The notes under the pieces: model-generated
Seen by the model: only the letters and a program-made list of their open reading frames with translations
Told to the model about the DNA's origin: nothing
Databases searched by the model: none
Source: Clostridiales bacterium
Lineage (GTDB): Bacteria; Bacillota; Clostridia; Lachnospirales; Lachnospiraceae
DNA length: 52,077 nucleotides
NCBI GenBank assembly: GCA_012523775.1
Contig: JAAYTK010000080.1
Span: 1-52,077, forward strand
Reading direction: 5' to 3'
Program-made: the position numbers and the translations under genes
Part shown: one piece after another, positions 9,150-16,722 of the stretch
Numbering within the stretch: position 1 is the stretch's first letter
Layout of the letters: the number at the start of each line of letters is the position of its first letter

Positions 9150-10439
9150 ATGATTATCCATGTTGTTGAACAGGGGGAGACTATTAATTCAATTGCCGGG
9201 TTTTATGGCATATCTGCTGAAAGACTGGCTTTAGATAATGGAATAGATACTCAGATTAATTTGGCTGTCGGAGAAACCGTTGTTATATTACTACCGGAAA
9301 TAGTATATACCGTTCAGGAAGGTGATACCTTAGAAAGTATAGCTGTAAGCTTTAATATATCAATTATGGAAATTCTAAGAAATAATCCTTTTATTAATGA
9401 TAGACGATATTTATATCCGGGCGAAATGCTGGTAATAAAGTATGAAGATGAGAAAAAAGGCACAATATCAACCAACGGTTATGTTTATCCCTTCATTGAT
9501 ATGGATTTGCTAAAAAAGACATTGCCGTTTTTGACGTATCTGTCAGTATATAGCCATTATTACACCGTTACGGGAGAAGTAATCAGTATTAATGACATGG
9601 ATATAATACGTACCGCCAGAGATTACGGAGTTGCACCTATTATGGTACTGACTGGTTTAGTCGGCGGACCTCAGGAAATAATAGAAGTGATTCACAGTAT
9701 ACTTATAAATGAAGATTTACAGGATTATTTAATAGAAAATTTAATTAGTGTATTAGAGACCAAGGAATATTATGGTGTCAACATAACCACTCCTTATATA
9801 TTACCTGAGGATCGTAATTTATTCGTGGGTTTTATAAGGAAATTCTCTATGCGTCTTAGAGGAGAGGGGTATAAACCATTTATAACCTTTACCCGTAGTG
9901 CTTTTGAGCTTTTAACTAATGTTAATTATGGAGAATTACAATATGACATTTTAGGGGAATTAGTGGACAATGTAACAATCATTACTTATGAATGGGGATT
10001 TTCATATGGATTGCCGCCTTCTATTGTTTCATTCGGTACAATTGGAAATACCATAGCTTATGCCCTCAGCCTGATTGATTCTAATAAATTGAATTTTGGA
10101 TACTCAACTATTGGTTATGTTTGGAGGCTTCCTTATTTTGCGGGTACTTCAATTTCTCAATCGATTACCTATGATTCTGCAATCAATTTAGCAAGAGACG
10201 TTAATGCTGTAATAAATTTTGATGAAATAACCAGGGCATCTTATTTTCAGTACTTTTCCGATTTTGAATATATTTTAAGATTTAGGGATGCAAGAGGGAT
10301 AAATGATATAGTTGGTTTGGTACCTATGTATGGAGTAGAAGGTGTGGCTATATGGAATGTCATGTATTTCTTTTACCAGATGTGGTTGGTAATTAATTCA
10401 CAATTTGACATCAGGAAGGTTATACCGATAAGAATTTAA
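9150..10439 (+). CDS. LysM-LysM-GH18 protein lacking the catalytic motif (copy 1)
   Basis: A 429-residue protein with two N-terminal LysM domains (about residues 1-46 and 51-97; VVEQGETINSIA and YTVQEGDTLESIA), then a GH18-type barrel like the spore proteins YaaH/SleL. LysM binds peptidoglycan, which suggests a spore coat, cortex or envelope location. No signal peptide is present, as in the spore YaaH-type proteins. Where active relatives have a DFE catalytic motif, this copy reads GVNITTPYILPEDR, so both acidic residues are gone and hydrolysis is not expected. The start follows AAGGGATGG. A paralogue lies directly downstream. Confidence 0.82.
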   Translation: MIIHVVEQGETINSIAGFYGISAERLALDNGIDTQINLAVGETVVILLPEIVYTVQEGDTLESIAVSFNISIMEILRNNPFINDRRYLYPGEMLVIKYEDEKKGTISTNGYVYPFIDMDLLKKTLPFLTYLSVYSHYYTVTGEVISINDMDIIRTARDYGVAPIMVLTGLVGGPQEIIEVIHSILINEDLQDYLIENLISVLETKEYYGVNITTPYILPEDRNLFVGFIRKFSMRLRGEGYKPFITFTRSAFELLTNVNYGELQYDILGELVDNVTIITYEWGFSYGLPPSIVSFGTIGNTIAYALSLIDSNKLNFGYSTIGYVWRLPYFAGTSISQSITYDSAINLARDVNAVINFDEITRASYFQYFSDFEYILRFRDARGINDIVGLVPMYGVEGVAIWNVMYFFYQMWLVINSQFDIRKVIPIRI

Positions 10440-10487
10440 GACGGTAATTTATTGTATGATAATGCAAAGTCTGTTAAGGGGGAAGCC

Positions 10488-11822
10488 ATGATAATTCATG
10501 TTGTTAAGCAGGGAGAGACTATAAATTCTATCGCTGAATTATATGGAAAATCGGTCGATAGATTGATATTAGAAAACGGAATTGTCGATGCGGATAATTT
10601 GGTTATTGGAGAAACTCTGATTATTCTTTATCCCGAGACAGAGTATACTGTACAGCCGGGTGATACCCTGGAGGGTATTGCGATAAGACATAATACCAGT
10701 ATATTGGAGCTTCTTAGAAATAATCCATATCTTTCCGACAGGCAATATATATACCCCGGTGAGGTTATAGTTATTAAATATAAGGAAGAAAGAATAAGAA
10801 CCATGTCTATCAATGGGTTTGTATATCCTTTTGTCAATATTGATACCCTTAAAAAAACTTTGCCGTTTCTGACCTATATTACGATTTACAGCTATTATTA
10901 TACAGGACAAGGAGAAATTTTAGATATAAATGATGACGAGATAATAAGATTATCCAGAATATATGGTGTTGCACCAATCATGATGTTATCAGGTTATTCC
11001 CGTAGTATGGCCGAAGAAATAGAAACGACAAACAATATATTACTGGACGAAGACATACAGAACATATTGATTAACAATATAATAACCAGAGTAAAAAGCA
11101 AAGGATATTATGGGGTCAGCTTTAATACCCCTTATATAAAGCCTGAGTCCAGGCCCTTATATGTGGATTTTATAATAAAATTGTCCACGAGGCTCAGAAT
11201 CGCAGGATTTATAACAATCGTCAGCTTAACCAAGAGCGTTTTTGATCTCTTATCAAATATAAACTGTCAGGAGCTACAGTATAGAGTTATAGGTAATGCT
11301 GCAGATTATATATTATTAATATCATATGAGTATGGTTTTTCCTTTGGACTATCCCCATCCGTCGCATCTTTTGATACTATAAATAATTTTTTTGAATTTC
11401 TGACAGATTTAGTACCTTCCGAAAAGGTTGTAACTGGATTATCTACCATAGGCTATCTTTGGAGACTTCCTGTTATTGACGGTGAATCCAGAGGGCAATC
11501 GATGAGCTATGATTCGGTTATTGCATTGGCGAGAGAGTTAGGTGTGGAAATACAATATGATGATATTACAAAAGCATCTTATTTTCAATATATCTCTCAA
11601 TATGAGTACTATGTCAGGTTTAGAGACGCCAGGGGAATAGATGCACTATTAAGCTTGGTACCCACTCACAATCTCAATGGAACAGCCATATGGAATTGTA
11701 TGTACTTTTATCATCAGCTATGGCTTCTTGTAAACTCTCAATACTATATAGAGAAAATAGTACCTCTTAGAACAGTAGACTGCAATGAAAGTATATGTGA
11801 TAACGTCACAGAAGGAAATTAA
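10488..11822 (+). CDS. LysM-LysM-GH18 protein lacking the catalytic motif (copy 2)
   Basis: A 444-residue paralogue of the upstream gene with the same two LysM domains and GH18-like barrel, similar along its whole length (TYD-containing core, GYLWRLPV, then RFRDARGIDALLSLVP). The start at ATG 10488 is chosen because AAGGGGG (10476-10482) sits just before it; an ATG 36 bases upstream is in frame but has no RBS. The catalytic region reads GVSFNTPYIKPESR, so the DFE motif is missing here too. Tandem duplication with shared loss suggests a conserved binding role, not decay. A spore-envelope function is inferred from YaaH/SleL relatives. Confidence 0.82.
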   Translation: MIIHVVKQGETINSIAELYGKSVDRLILENGIVDADNLVIGETLIILYPETEYTVQPGDTLEGIAIRHNTSILELLRNNPYLSDRQYIYPGEVIVIKYKEERIRTMSINGFVYPFVNIDTLKKTLPFLTYITIYSYYYTGQGEILDINDDEIIRLSRIYGVAPIMMLSGYSRSMAEEIETTNNILLDEDIQNILINNIITRVKSKGYYGVSFNTPYIKPESRPLYVDFIIKLSTRLRIAGFITIVSLTKSVFDLLSNINCQELQYRVIGNAADYILLISYEYGFSFGLSPSVASFDTINNFFEFLTDLVPSEKVVTGLSTIGYLWRLPVIDGESRGQSMSYDSVIALARELGVEIQYDDITKASYFQYISQYEYYVRFRDARGIDALLSLVPTHNLNGTAIWNCMYFYHQLWLLVNSQYYIEKIVPLRTVDCNESICDNVTEGN

Positions 11823-11879
11823 TAATTATAGTATAGTTGATGCATAAAACAGAACATGAATAATTAAGGAGGAAATAAT

Positions 11880-12191
11880 ATGGCATCAATTAAAATAACA
11901 AAGCAAAATTTTGAAGATGAAGTTTTAAAATCGGAGAAACCGGTATTATTGGATTTCTGGGCAGCATGGTGCGGTCCCTGTAGAATGGTGTCGCCTACCA
12001 TAGAAGAAATTGCCAAGGAAAACGAGGATATTAAGGTTGGTAAGATTAATGTGGATGAGGAAAGTGAGCTTGCCGCTAAATACAGTATTATGAGTATCCC
12101 AACCATCATGGTCCTTAAAGAGGGCAAGGTCTCTGCTACTGCAGTCGGTGTTCGTCCCAAAAACGAATATTTGAAAATGCTTCAGGTTTAA
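11880..12191 (+). CDS. trxA: Thioredoxin
   Basis: A 103-residue thioredoxin with the classical active site WCGPCR (Trp30, Cys31, Cys34), the FWAAW lead-in, and the cis-proline loop SIPTIM. Length and fold order are standard. It transfers electrons from thioredoxin reductase to disulfides in the cytoplasm. RBS AAGGAGG lies just before ATG 11880. The next gene, a superoxide reductase, starts about 90 bases downstream, which suits a shared oxidative-stress role. No thioredoxin reductase gene is nearby. Confidence 0.97.
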   Translation: MASIKITKQNFEDEVLKSEKPVLLDFWAAWCGPCRMVSPTIEEIAKENEDIKVGKINVDEESELAAKYSIMSIPTIMVLKEGKVSATAVGVRPKNEYLKMLQV

Positions 12192-12280
12192 AGCCGGATA
12201 GCATTGAATAATGTATCCTTCTGAGTTATAATATATACGATAGTTACACAACCATTAACCTTTAACTAAGGAAAGGAGAA

Positions 12281-12673
12281 ATGAATTTGCATAATGCACC
12301 AAAGTTTTATAAATGTAATCTCTGTGGTAACATTATAGAAAAGCTACACGACTCCGGTGTGCCGGTAGTGTGCTGCAATGAAGAAATGGAAGAATTGGTT
12401 GCAAATACCGTTGATGCATCGAAGGAAAAGCATGTACCCAGTGTATCCGTTGTCGGAAATATTGTTAGTGTTGCCGTAGGGGATGTGCTTCATCCGATGG
12501 AGGAAAAGCATTACATTATGTGGATTTATCTTCATACGAAGAAGGGTTGTCAGAGAAAGGATCTGCTACCCGGTGAAGAGCCAAAGGCAGTGTTTGCATT
12601 AGATGACGATGAACTGATTGCCGTATATGAATACTGCAACCTTCATGGTCTGTGGAAGAAGGAAATAGTATAG
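12281..12673 (+). CDS. dfx: Desulfoferrodoxin (superoxide reductase)
   Basis: A 130-residue 2Fe superoxide reductase. The N-terminal desulforedoxin-like rubredoxin-type iron site is present (CNLCGN near residue 11 and VCCNEEM near 29). The catalytic iron site ligands are visible in EKHVPS, VGDVLHPMEEKHYIMW and YCNLHGLW (His-rich, with the Cys of the last motif). It reduces superoxide to peroxide without making oxygen, the usual anaerobe defence. The start follows AAAGGAG. A thioredoxin gene precedes it and a Crp/Fnr regulator follows. Confidence 0.95.
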   Translation: MNLHNAPKFYKCNLCGNIIEKLHDSGVPVVCCNEEMEELVANTVDASKEKHVPSVSVVGNIVSVAVGDVLHPMEEKHYIMWIYLHTKKGCQRKDLLPGEEPKAVFALDDDELIAVYEYCNLHGLWKKEIV

Positions 12674-12704
12674 AAATAGCAATATAACATATTTAAAAAA
12701 ACAT

Positions 12705-12729
12705 GCAGTATCTTTACTGCTGTTTTTTT
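12705..12729 (+). terminator. Rho-independent terminator after the desulfoferrodoxin gene
   Basis: GCAGTA (12705-12710) pairs with TACTGC (12715-12720) around a TCTT loop, followed by a run of seven T. A flanking AACA/TGTT pair extends the stem with one bulge. Confidence 0.85.
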
Positions 12730-12829
12730 GTGCAATCCTATGGATTTTACCGGGAAGGTAAAGTATAATGTGTTAAGGAGTAAATATTTTGCTATTGAAA
12801 TGATATGTCTACGTTTGGAGAGGTAAATT

Positions 12830-13504
12830 ATGAGCGAAAAGGTTACATATTATCAGGAGACCTTAAAGTTTTGGAAGGACCTAAATGAAGAGCAGAGAGA
12901 CCTGTTAAATCGGTCAATAATTAAAAAGCATTTTAATAAGGGAGAAGCAATGCGTACCAGCTCGAAGAATTGTTCGGGTCTTTTTCTTATTGAAAGTGGT
13001 CAGGTCCGTGCTTATATTGTGTCTGAAAACGGTAAAGAGATAACTCTCTATCGCTTGTTTGACAGAGATGTATGTATATTTTCCGCTTCATGTATAATGA
13101 AAAATATAAGCTTTGATATATTTATTGAGACAGAAAAAGAAACAACGGCTTATCTGATACCGACTCCGATTTATGATAAGCTTTCTAAGGAATCGATTGC
13201 AGTACAGGTATTCGCGAATGAACTTATGGGTTCACGTTTTTCTGAGGTTATGTGGATTATGGAGCAGGCTTTATTTATGACACTGGATAAAAGACTTGCC
13301 ATATTTTTATTAGAGCAGTCTAATATAGAGCAATCAGATAAGATTGAGATAACTCATGAAAAGATTGCAAATCATCTCGGTTCAGCAAGAGAGGTGGTAA
13401 CCCGGATGTTAAAGTACTTTCAGAACGAAGGTATAGTATCGCTTAGCAGAGGTGCGATTCATATAAAGGATTATAAAAAGCTGGAGAAACTTACGATGTA
13501 CTAA
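12830..13504 (+). CDS. Crp/Fnr family transcriptional regulator
   Basis: A 224-residue regulator with an N-terminal cyclic-nucleotide-binding-like barrel (SGLFLIESGQVRAYIVSENG, about residues 42-62) and a C-terminal winged helix (ITHEKIANHLGSAREVVTRMLKYF, about residues 175-200). Scattered cysteines (Cys43 region, DVCIFSASC) could bind a redox cofactor, but the classical Fnr N-terminal cluster is not seen. It lies between the superoxide reductase and a beta-CASP nuclease, and a redox or oxygen-sensing role is inferred from this. It begins with a GGAGAGG RBS and is followed 26 bases later by the nuclease gene. Confidence 0.9.
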   Translation: MSEKVTYYQETLKFWKDLNEEQRDLLNRSIIKKHFNKGEAMRTSSKNCSGLFLIESGQVRAYIVSENGKEITLYRLFDRDVCIFSASCIMKNISFDIFIETEKETTAYLIPTPIYDKLSKESIAVQVFANELMGSRFSEVMWIMEQALFMTLDKRLAIFLLEQSNIEQSDKIEITHEKIANHLGSAREVVTRMLKYFQNEGIVSLSRGAIHIKDYKKLEKLTMY

Positions 13505-13530
13505 TTAGATGTTACGAAGGAGGTAATATA

Positions 13531-15129
13531 ATGCGTTTGGTTTTCTTAGGAGCTACACATGAGGTAACCGGAAGTTGTTTTTATCTGGAGGCTTGTGGTA
13601 AGCATATTCTAATCGATTGTGGTATGGAACAGGGGAGAGATTCATTTGAAAATCAGGAGTTGCCTATATCGGCCGCCTCTGTGGATGCTGTACTGCTGAC
13701 CCATGCACATATAGATCATTCGGGTAAGCTTCCTATGCTATATAATCAAGGCTTCAGAGGTGAAATCCATGCGACCGGTGCAACAGGTGCTCTATGCGAT
13801 ATTATGCTTCGTGACAGTGCTCATATCCAGATGGCAGAGGCTGAATGGAGAAACAGAAAGGGTAAACGTTCCGGTGGCAAGGCTTATGTTCCTCTTTATG
13901 ACATGGAGGATGCAATGGCGACTGTCCGTATGTTTGTGACCCATGATTATAATGAAAGGTTTGTCCTTTTTGAAGGAATAGAAGTACGCTTTATAGACGT
14001 AGGACATTTATTAGGCTCAGCCAGTATTGAGATTTGGATTACCGAGGCGGGAGTTACGAAAAAAATAGTATTCTCTGGTGATATTGGTAATATCGACCAG
14101 CCCCTTATAAACAATCCGGAGTATATTAATGAGGCTGATTATGTTGTCATGGAATCAACCTATGGTGACAGGAATCACGAAATACCTCCTGATTATGTTA
14201 CGGAGCTATCGAAAATTATACAGGAGACATTCGGTAGAGGAGGCAATTTGGTTATACCTTCCTTTGCCATAGGAAGAACCCAGGTGTTACTGTATTATAT
14301 CAGGAAAATAAAAGAGGATGGTCTGATAAAGGGACATGATAACTTTAAAGTCTATGTAGACAGTCCGCTGGCTATCGAAGCCACCCATATATATGAGAAG
14401 AATATTGCAGGCTATTTTGATAAGGAAGCAATGGAGCTGATCAATGCAGGTATAAATCCCATAAAATTTCCGGGCTTGAAAACCGCCATAACATCGGATG
14501 AATCCAAGGCGATTAATTATATAGATGAACCGAAGGTGATTATCTCGGCAGCAGGAATGTGTGATGCAGGAAGGATAAGGCATCATCTAAAGCATAATCT
14601 GTGGAGAGAGGACAGTACGATTTTATTTGTGGGACATCAATCTGAGGGAAGCCTGGGAAGAATAATTCTGGATGGTGCACCGGAGGTTAAGCTTTTTGGG
14701 GAAGTAGTAACCGTGAATGCACATATCCGTCGTCTGCATGGAGTCAGTGGTCATGCGGACAGGGATGGTCTGATAAGATGGTTGACCGCCATCGAGAAGA
14801 AGCCTGAGAGAGTATTTGTGGTTCATGGTGATGATAAAGTATGCGAAACATTCACCGAGTATATTAGAGATGAGCTGGGATACAATGCATATGCACCATA
14901 TAGCGGTACAGTTGTAGATCTTCTAAGAAACGTAATAGTCGTAGAGGGGCAGAGAATACCTGTGGTTAGGAAAGAAGATAAGAAAAAAGCCGCTACGATA
15001 TATGAAAAGCTTGTTAATGCCGGAAAGAGACTGATGATTGTCATACAGCATAACAAGGGCGGTACCAATAAGGACCTTGCCAAATTTACAAGTCAAATAA
15101 ATGCACTTTGTGATAAATGGGACAGGTAA
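13531..15129 (+). CDS. Beta-CASP metallo-beta-lactamase-fold ribonuclease
   Basis: A 532-residue protein of the RNA-specificity (beta-CASP) MBL family. Motif 1 (LIDCGMEQG), motif 2 HAHIDHSGKLP near residue 57, motif 3 DVGHLLGSAS, motif 4 FSGDIGNID, and the beta-CASP motifs A (MESTYGDR), B (GVSGHADRDG) and C (FVVHGDD) are all present, so it should be an active Zn-dependent RNA nuclease. About 60 C-terminal residues form an uncharacterised extension. RBS GAAGGAGG precedes ATG 13531. It is not RNase J, which is longer and has a distinct C-terminal domain. It probably shares a transcript with the Crp/Fnr gene. Confidence 0.9.
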   Translation: MRLVFLGATHEVTGSCFYLEACGKHILIDCGMEQGRDSFENQELPISAASVDAVLLTHAHIDHSGKLPMLYNQGFRGEIHATGATGALCDIMLRDSAHIQMAEAEWRNRKGKRSGGKAYVPLYDMEDAMATVRMFVTHDYNERFVLFEGIEVRFIDVGHLLGSASIEIWITEAGVTKKIVFSGDIGNIDQPLINNPEYINEADYVVMESTYGDRNHEIPPDYVTELSKIIQETFGRGGNLVIPSFAIGRTQVLLYYIRKIKEDGLIKGHDNFKVYVDSPLAIEATHIYEKNIAGYFDKEAMELINAGINPIKFPGLKTAITSDESKAINYIDEPKVIISAAGMCDAGRIRHHLKHNLWREDSTILFVGHQSEGSLGRIILDGAPEVKLFGEVVTVNAHIRRLHGVSGHADRDGLIRWLTAIEKKPERVFVVHGDDKVCETFTEYIRDELGYNAYAPYSGTVVDLLRNVIVVEGQRIPVVRKEDKKKAATIYEKLVNAGKRLMIVIQHNKGGTNKDLAKFTSQINALCDKWDR

Positions 15130-15222
15130 TCGTCCTCTCATAAATTCAGTTTGATTATATGCTAATGACTTAGACTACTTCGGGCAGAGGATACCGGGGA
15201 TGGTAAGTTAGGAGGAAATATT

Positions 15223-15582
15223 ATGGGTTGCTTAGGAAATGCTATATGGTTTGTTTTCGGCGGATTTGTAAGCGGATTAAGTTGGATACTTGCAGGCTGC
15301 TTATGGTGTATAACGATTATCGGTATTCCAATAGGTATACAGTGCTTTAAATTTGCCGGATTATGCTTTTTTCCTTTTGGAAAGGAAGTCGTATATGGAG
15401 GCAGTGCGGGGTCATTGCTTCTTAACATCGTCTGGATGCTTGTTACCGGAATACCGCTGGCTATTCAGTCGGCAGTATTTGGAATATTATTTTGTATTAC
15501 AATCATAGGAATACCCTTCGGACTTCAGCACTTTAAGATTGCAAAACTTGCATTAATGCCCTTTGGCTCCACAATAAAATAG
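15223..15582 (+). CDS. YccF-family inner membrane protein
   Basis: A 119-residue integral membrane protein of the YccF (DUF307) family. Two internal repeats are visible: CITIIGIPIGIQCFKFAGLCFFPFGK and later CITIIGIPFGLQHFKIAKLALMPFGS, each with a Gly-Ile-Pro core. Function in the family is unknown. RBS TAGGAGG precedes ATG 15223. It stands about 90 bases after the nuclease gene and about 90 bases before the PRTase-like gene. Confidence 0.88.
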   Translation: MGCLGNAIWFVFGGFVSGLSWILAGCLWCITIIGIPIGIQCFKFAGLCFFPFGKEVVYGGSAGSLLLNIVWMLVTGIPLAIQSAVFGILFCITIIGIPFGLQHFKIAKLALMPFGSTIK

Positions 15583-15671
15583 TGGTTGGTTTTTATTGAA
15601 TATTTTATTATTATAAGTTACAATTTATGTGAAACTTATCATCAACCTATTATTCAGAAGGAGGTCATATA

Positions 15672-16313
15672 ATGGAAGGGAGATCAATAAAAATCAATGC
15701 ACCGTCAAGCAAGAAGATTACACTGAAAGTTATTCCCGGACATTTTGCCACAGCCCATTCCCACGTCAATCTTTATATTGACTTGAATACTACAAGGACA
15801 CGTTTAAGTCAAGCCTCAGAGGTTGCCCATGCTATGTCTAAGCAGTATGTGAATAGTGTGGTGGTTGATACTATTGTCTGCCTGGATAAATGCGATGTTA
15901 TCGGGGCGTTTTTGGCTCAGGAGCTTACAGCTGCCGGTATCCGTTCCATGAATGCACATCAGACTATGTATATTGTATCTCCGGAATTTAATACTAATGG
16001 GCAGATGATGTTTAGTGATGATAACCAGAGAGCAATTTATAATAAAAGAGTGCTCCTGTTAGTTGCATCGGCAACAACGGGCGATACCATACGAAGGAGT
16101 CTGGAGTGTATCAGATATTATGGCGGTACAGTAATCGGTATAAGCGCAATATTCTCTGCCGTAGAAGAGGTGGAGGGAATGAATGTTAACACAATATTCA
16201 GAAAGAAAGACCTTCCGGATTATCAAAGCTATAATATAAATGAATGTCCGCTCTGCAAATCGGGACAAAGACTGGAAGCCATTGTAAATGGTTATGGATA
16301 TCTAAGACTATAA
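15672..16313 (+). CDS. Phosphoribosyltransferase-like protein with degenerate PRPP motif
   Basis: A 213-residue protein with the type I phosphoribosyltransferase layout, most like orotate phosphoribosyltransferase homologues. The PRPP loop region reads LLLVASATTGDTIRR (about residues 118-132), where active enzymes have a DD pair before TTG; here it is AS, so activity is doubtful. A short cysteine pair near the end (CPLCKSG) could bind metal. RBS AGAAGGAGG precedes ATG 15672. Neighbours give no pathway. A terminator-like hairpin follows. Confidence 0.7.
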   Translation: MEGRSIKINAPSSKKITLKVIPGHFATAHSHVNLYIDLNTTRTRLSQASEVAHAMSKQYVNSVVVDTIVCLDKCDVIGAFLAQELTAAGIRSMNAHQTMYIVSPEFNTNGQMMFSDDNQRAIYNKRVLLLVASATTGDTIRRSLECIRYYGGTVIGISAIFSAVEEVEGMNVNTIFRKKDLPDYQSYNINECPLCKSGQRLEAIVNGYGYLRL

Positions 16314-16336
16314 ATATATAAGAATATGCCGATATT

Positions 16337-16411
16337 AAAGCTGTTGTAAATATATTGAGGCGAACGGGGTTAAACTAATTGCTTCGGTATAGTTGTACAA
16401 CAGCTTTTTTT
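16337..16411 (+). terminator. Long-loop terminator between the PRTase-like gene and the mannan locus
   Basis: AAAGCTGTTGTA (16337-16348) pairs perfectly with TACAACAGCTTT (16396-16407), giving a 12-bp stem and a T-run to 16411. The 47-base loop contains a weak internal CGAA/TTCG pair. The 5' arm shares GCTGTTGTAAA with the hairpin at 34490-34559. Confidence 0.8.
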
Positions 16412-16429
16412 ATATCGTGAATTATCGAC

Positions 16430-16670
16430 TTGTGCAAGATTATGCTATTATATTGCAAAACTATTTGCACAAATACAATTTTTGGTTTTGTGTAACGGCA
16501 CAAAATAATCAGACTTGAGACATATATATTATTATATATTACTATATTTTTATTTAGGATAAAATATTTAGCAAAAAATGAATATTAAGGATGACTAATT
16601 TACAATAGTGTGCTATAATTAATGCATAATACGACAGAAACGCCAAATAAATTGTGCATTATAGTGCAAA
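16430..16670 (+). promoter_or_regulatory. Cluster of TTGTGCA-type sites upstream of the mannanase
   Basis: Five related sites lie in the 409-base spacer before the GH26 gene: TTGTGCAA at 16430-16437, TTGCAAAA at 16453, TTTGCACAAA at 16464-16473, TTTTGTG at 16486-16492 facing CACAAAA at 16499-16505, and ATTGTGCA at 16651 with TGCAAAT near 16665. The second and fourth groups form inverted repeats. The recurrence suggests regulator binding sites for the mannan operon, but the factor is unknown. The rest of the spacer is AT-rich with no gene. Confidence 0.5.
16611..16619 (+). promoter_or_regulatory. Extended -10 promoter for the mannan locus
   Basis: TGCTATAAT matches the extended -10 consensus (TGnTATAAT), about 104 bases upstream of the mannanase ATG. 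There is no good -35 at the standard spacing, as often with extended -10 promoters. It lies inside the cluster of TTGTGCA-type sites. Confidence 0.6.
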
Positions 16671-16722
16671 TATGAGAGCAAATGAAAGCCCACAACAAAA
16701 AAGGCTTGTTATTGGAGGAAAA

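Noticed and set aside
10452-10487. Upstream in-frame ATG of the second LysM-GH18 gene
   Set aside because: It has no RBS, and the downstream ATG 10488 follows AAGGGGG and matches the paralogue start.
16654-16722. Alternative upstream start of the GH26 mannanase
   Set aside because: The extra codons lack an RBS and contain no signal peptide. ATG 16723 follows GGAGG and opens a clear lipoprotein signal.
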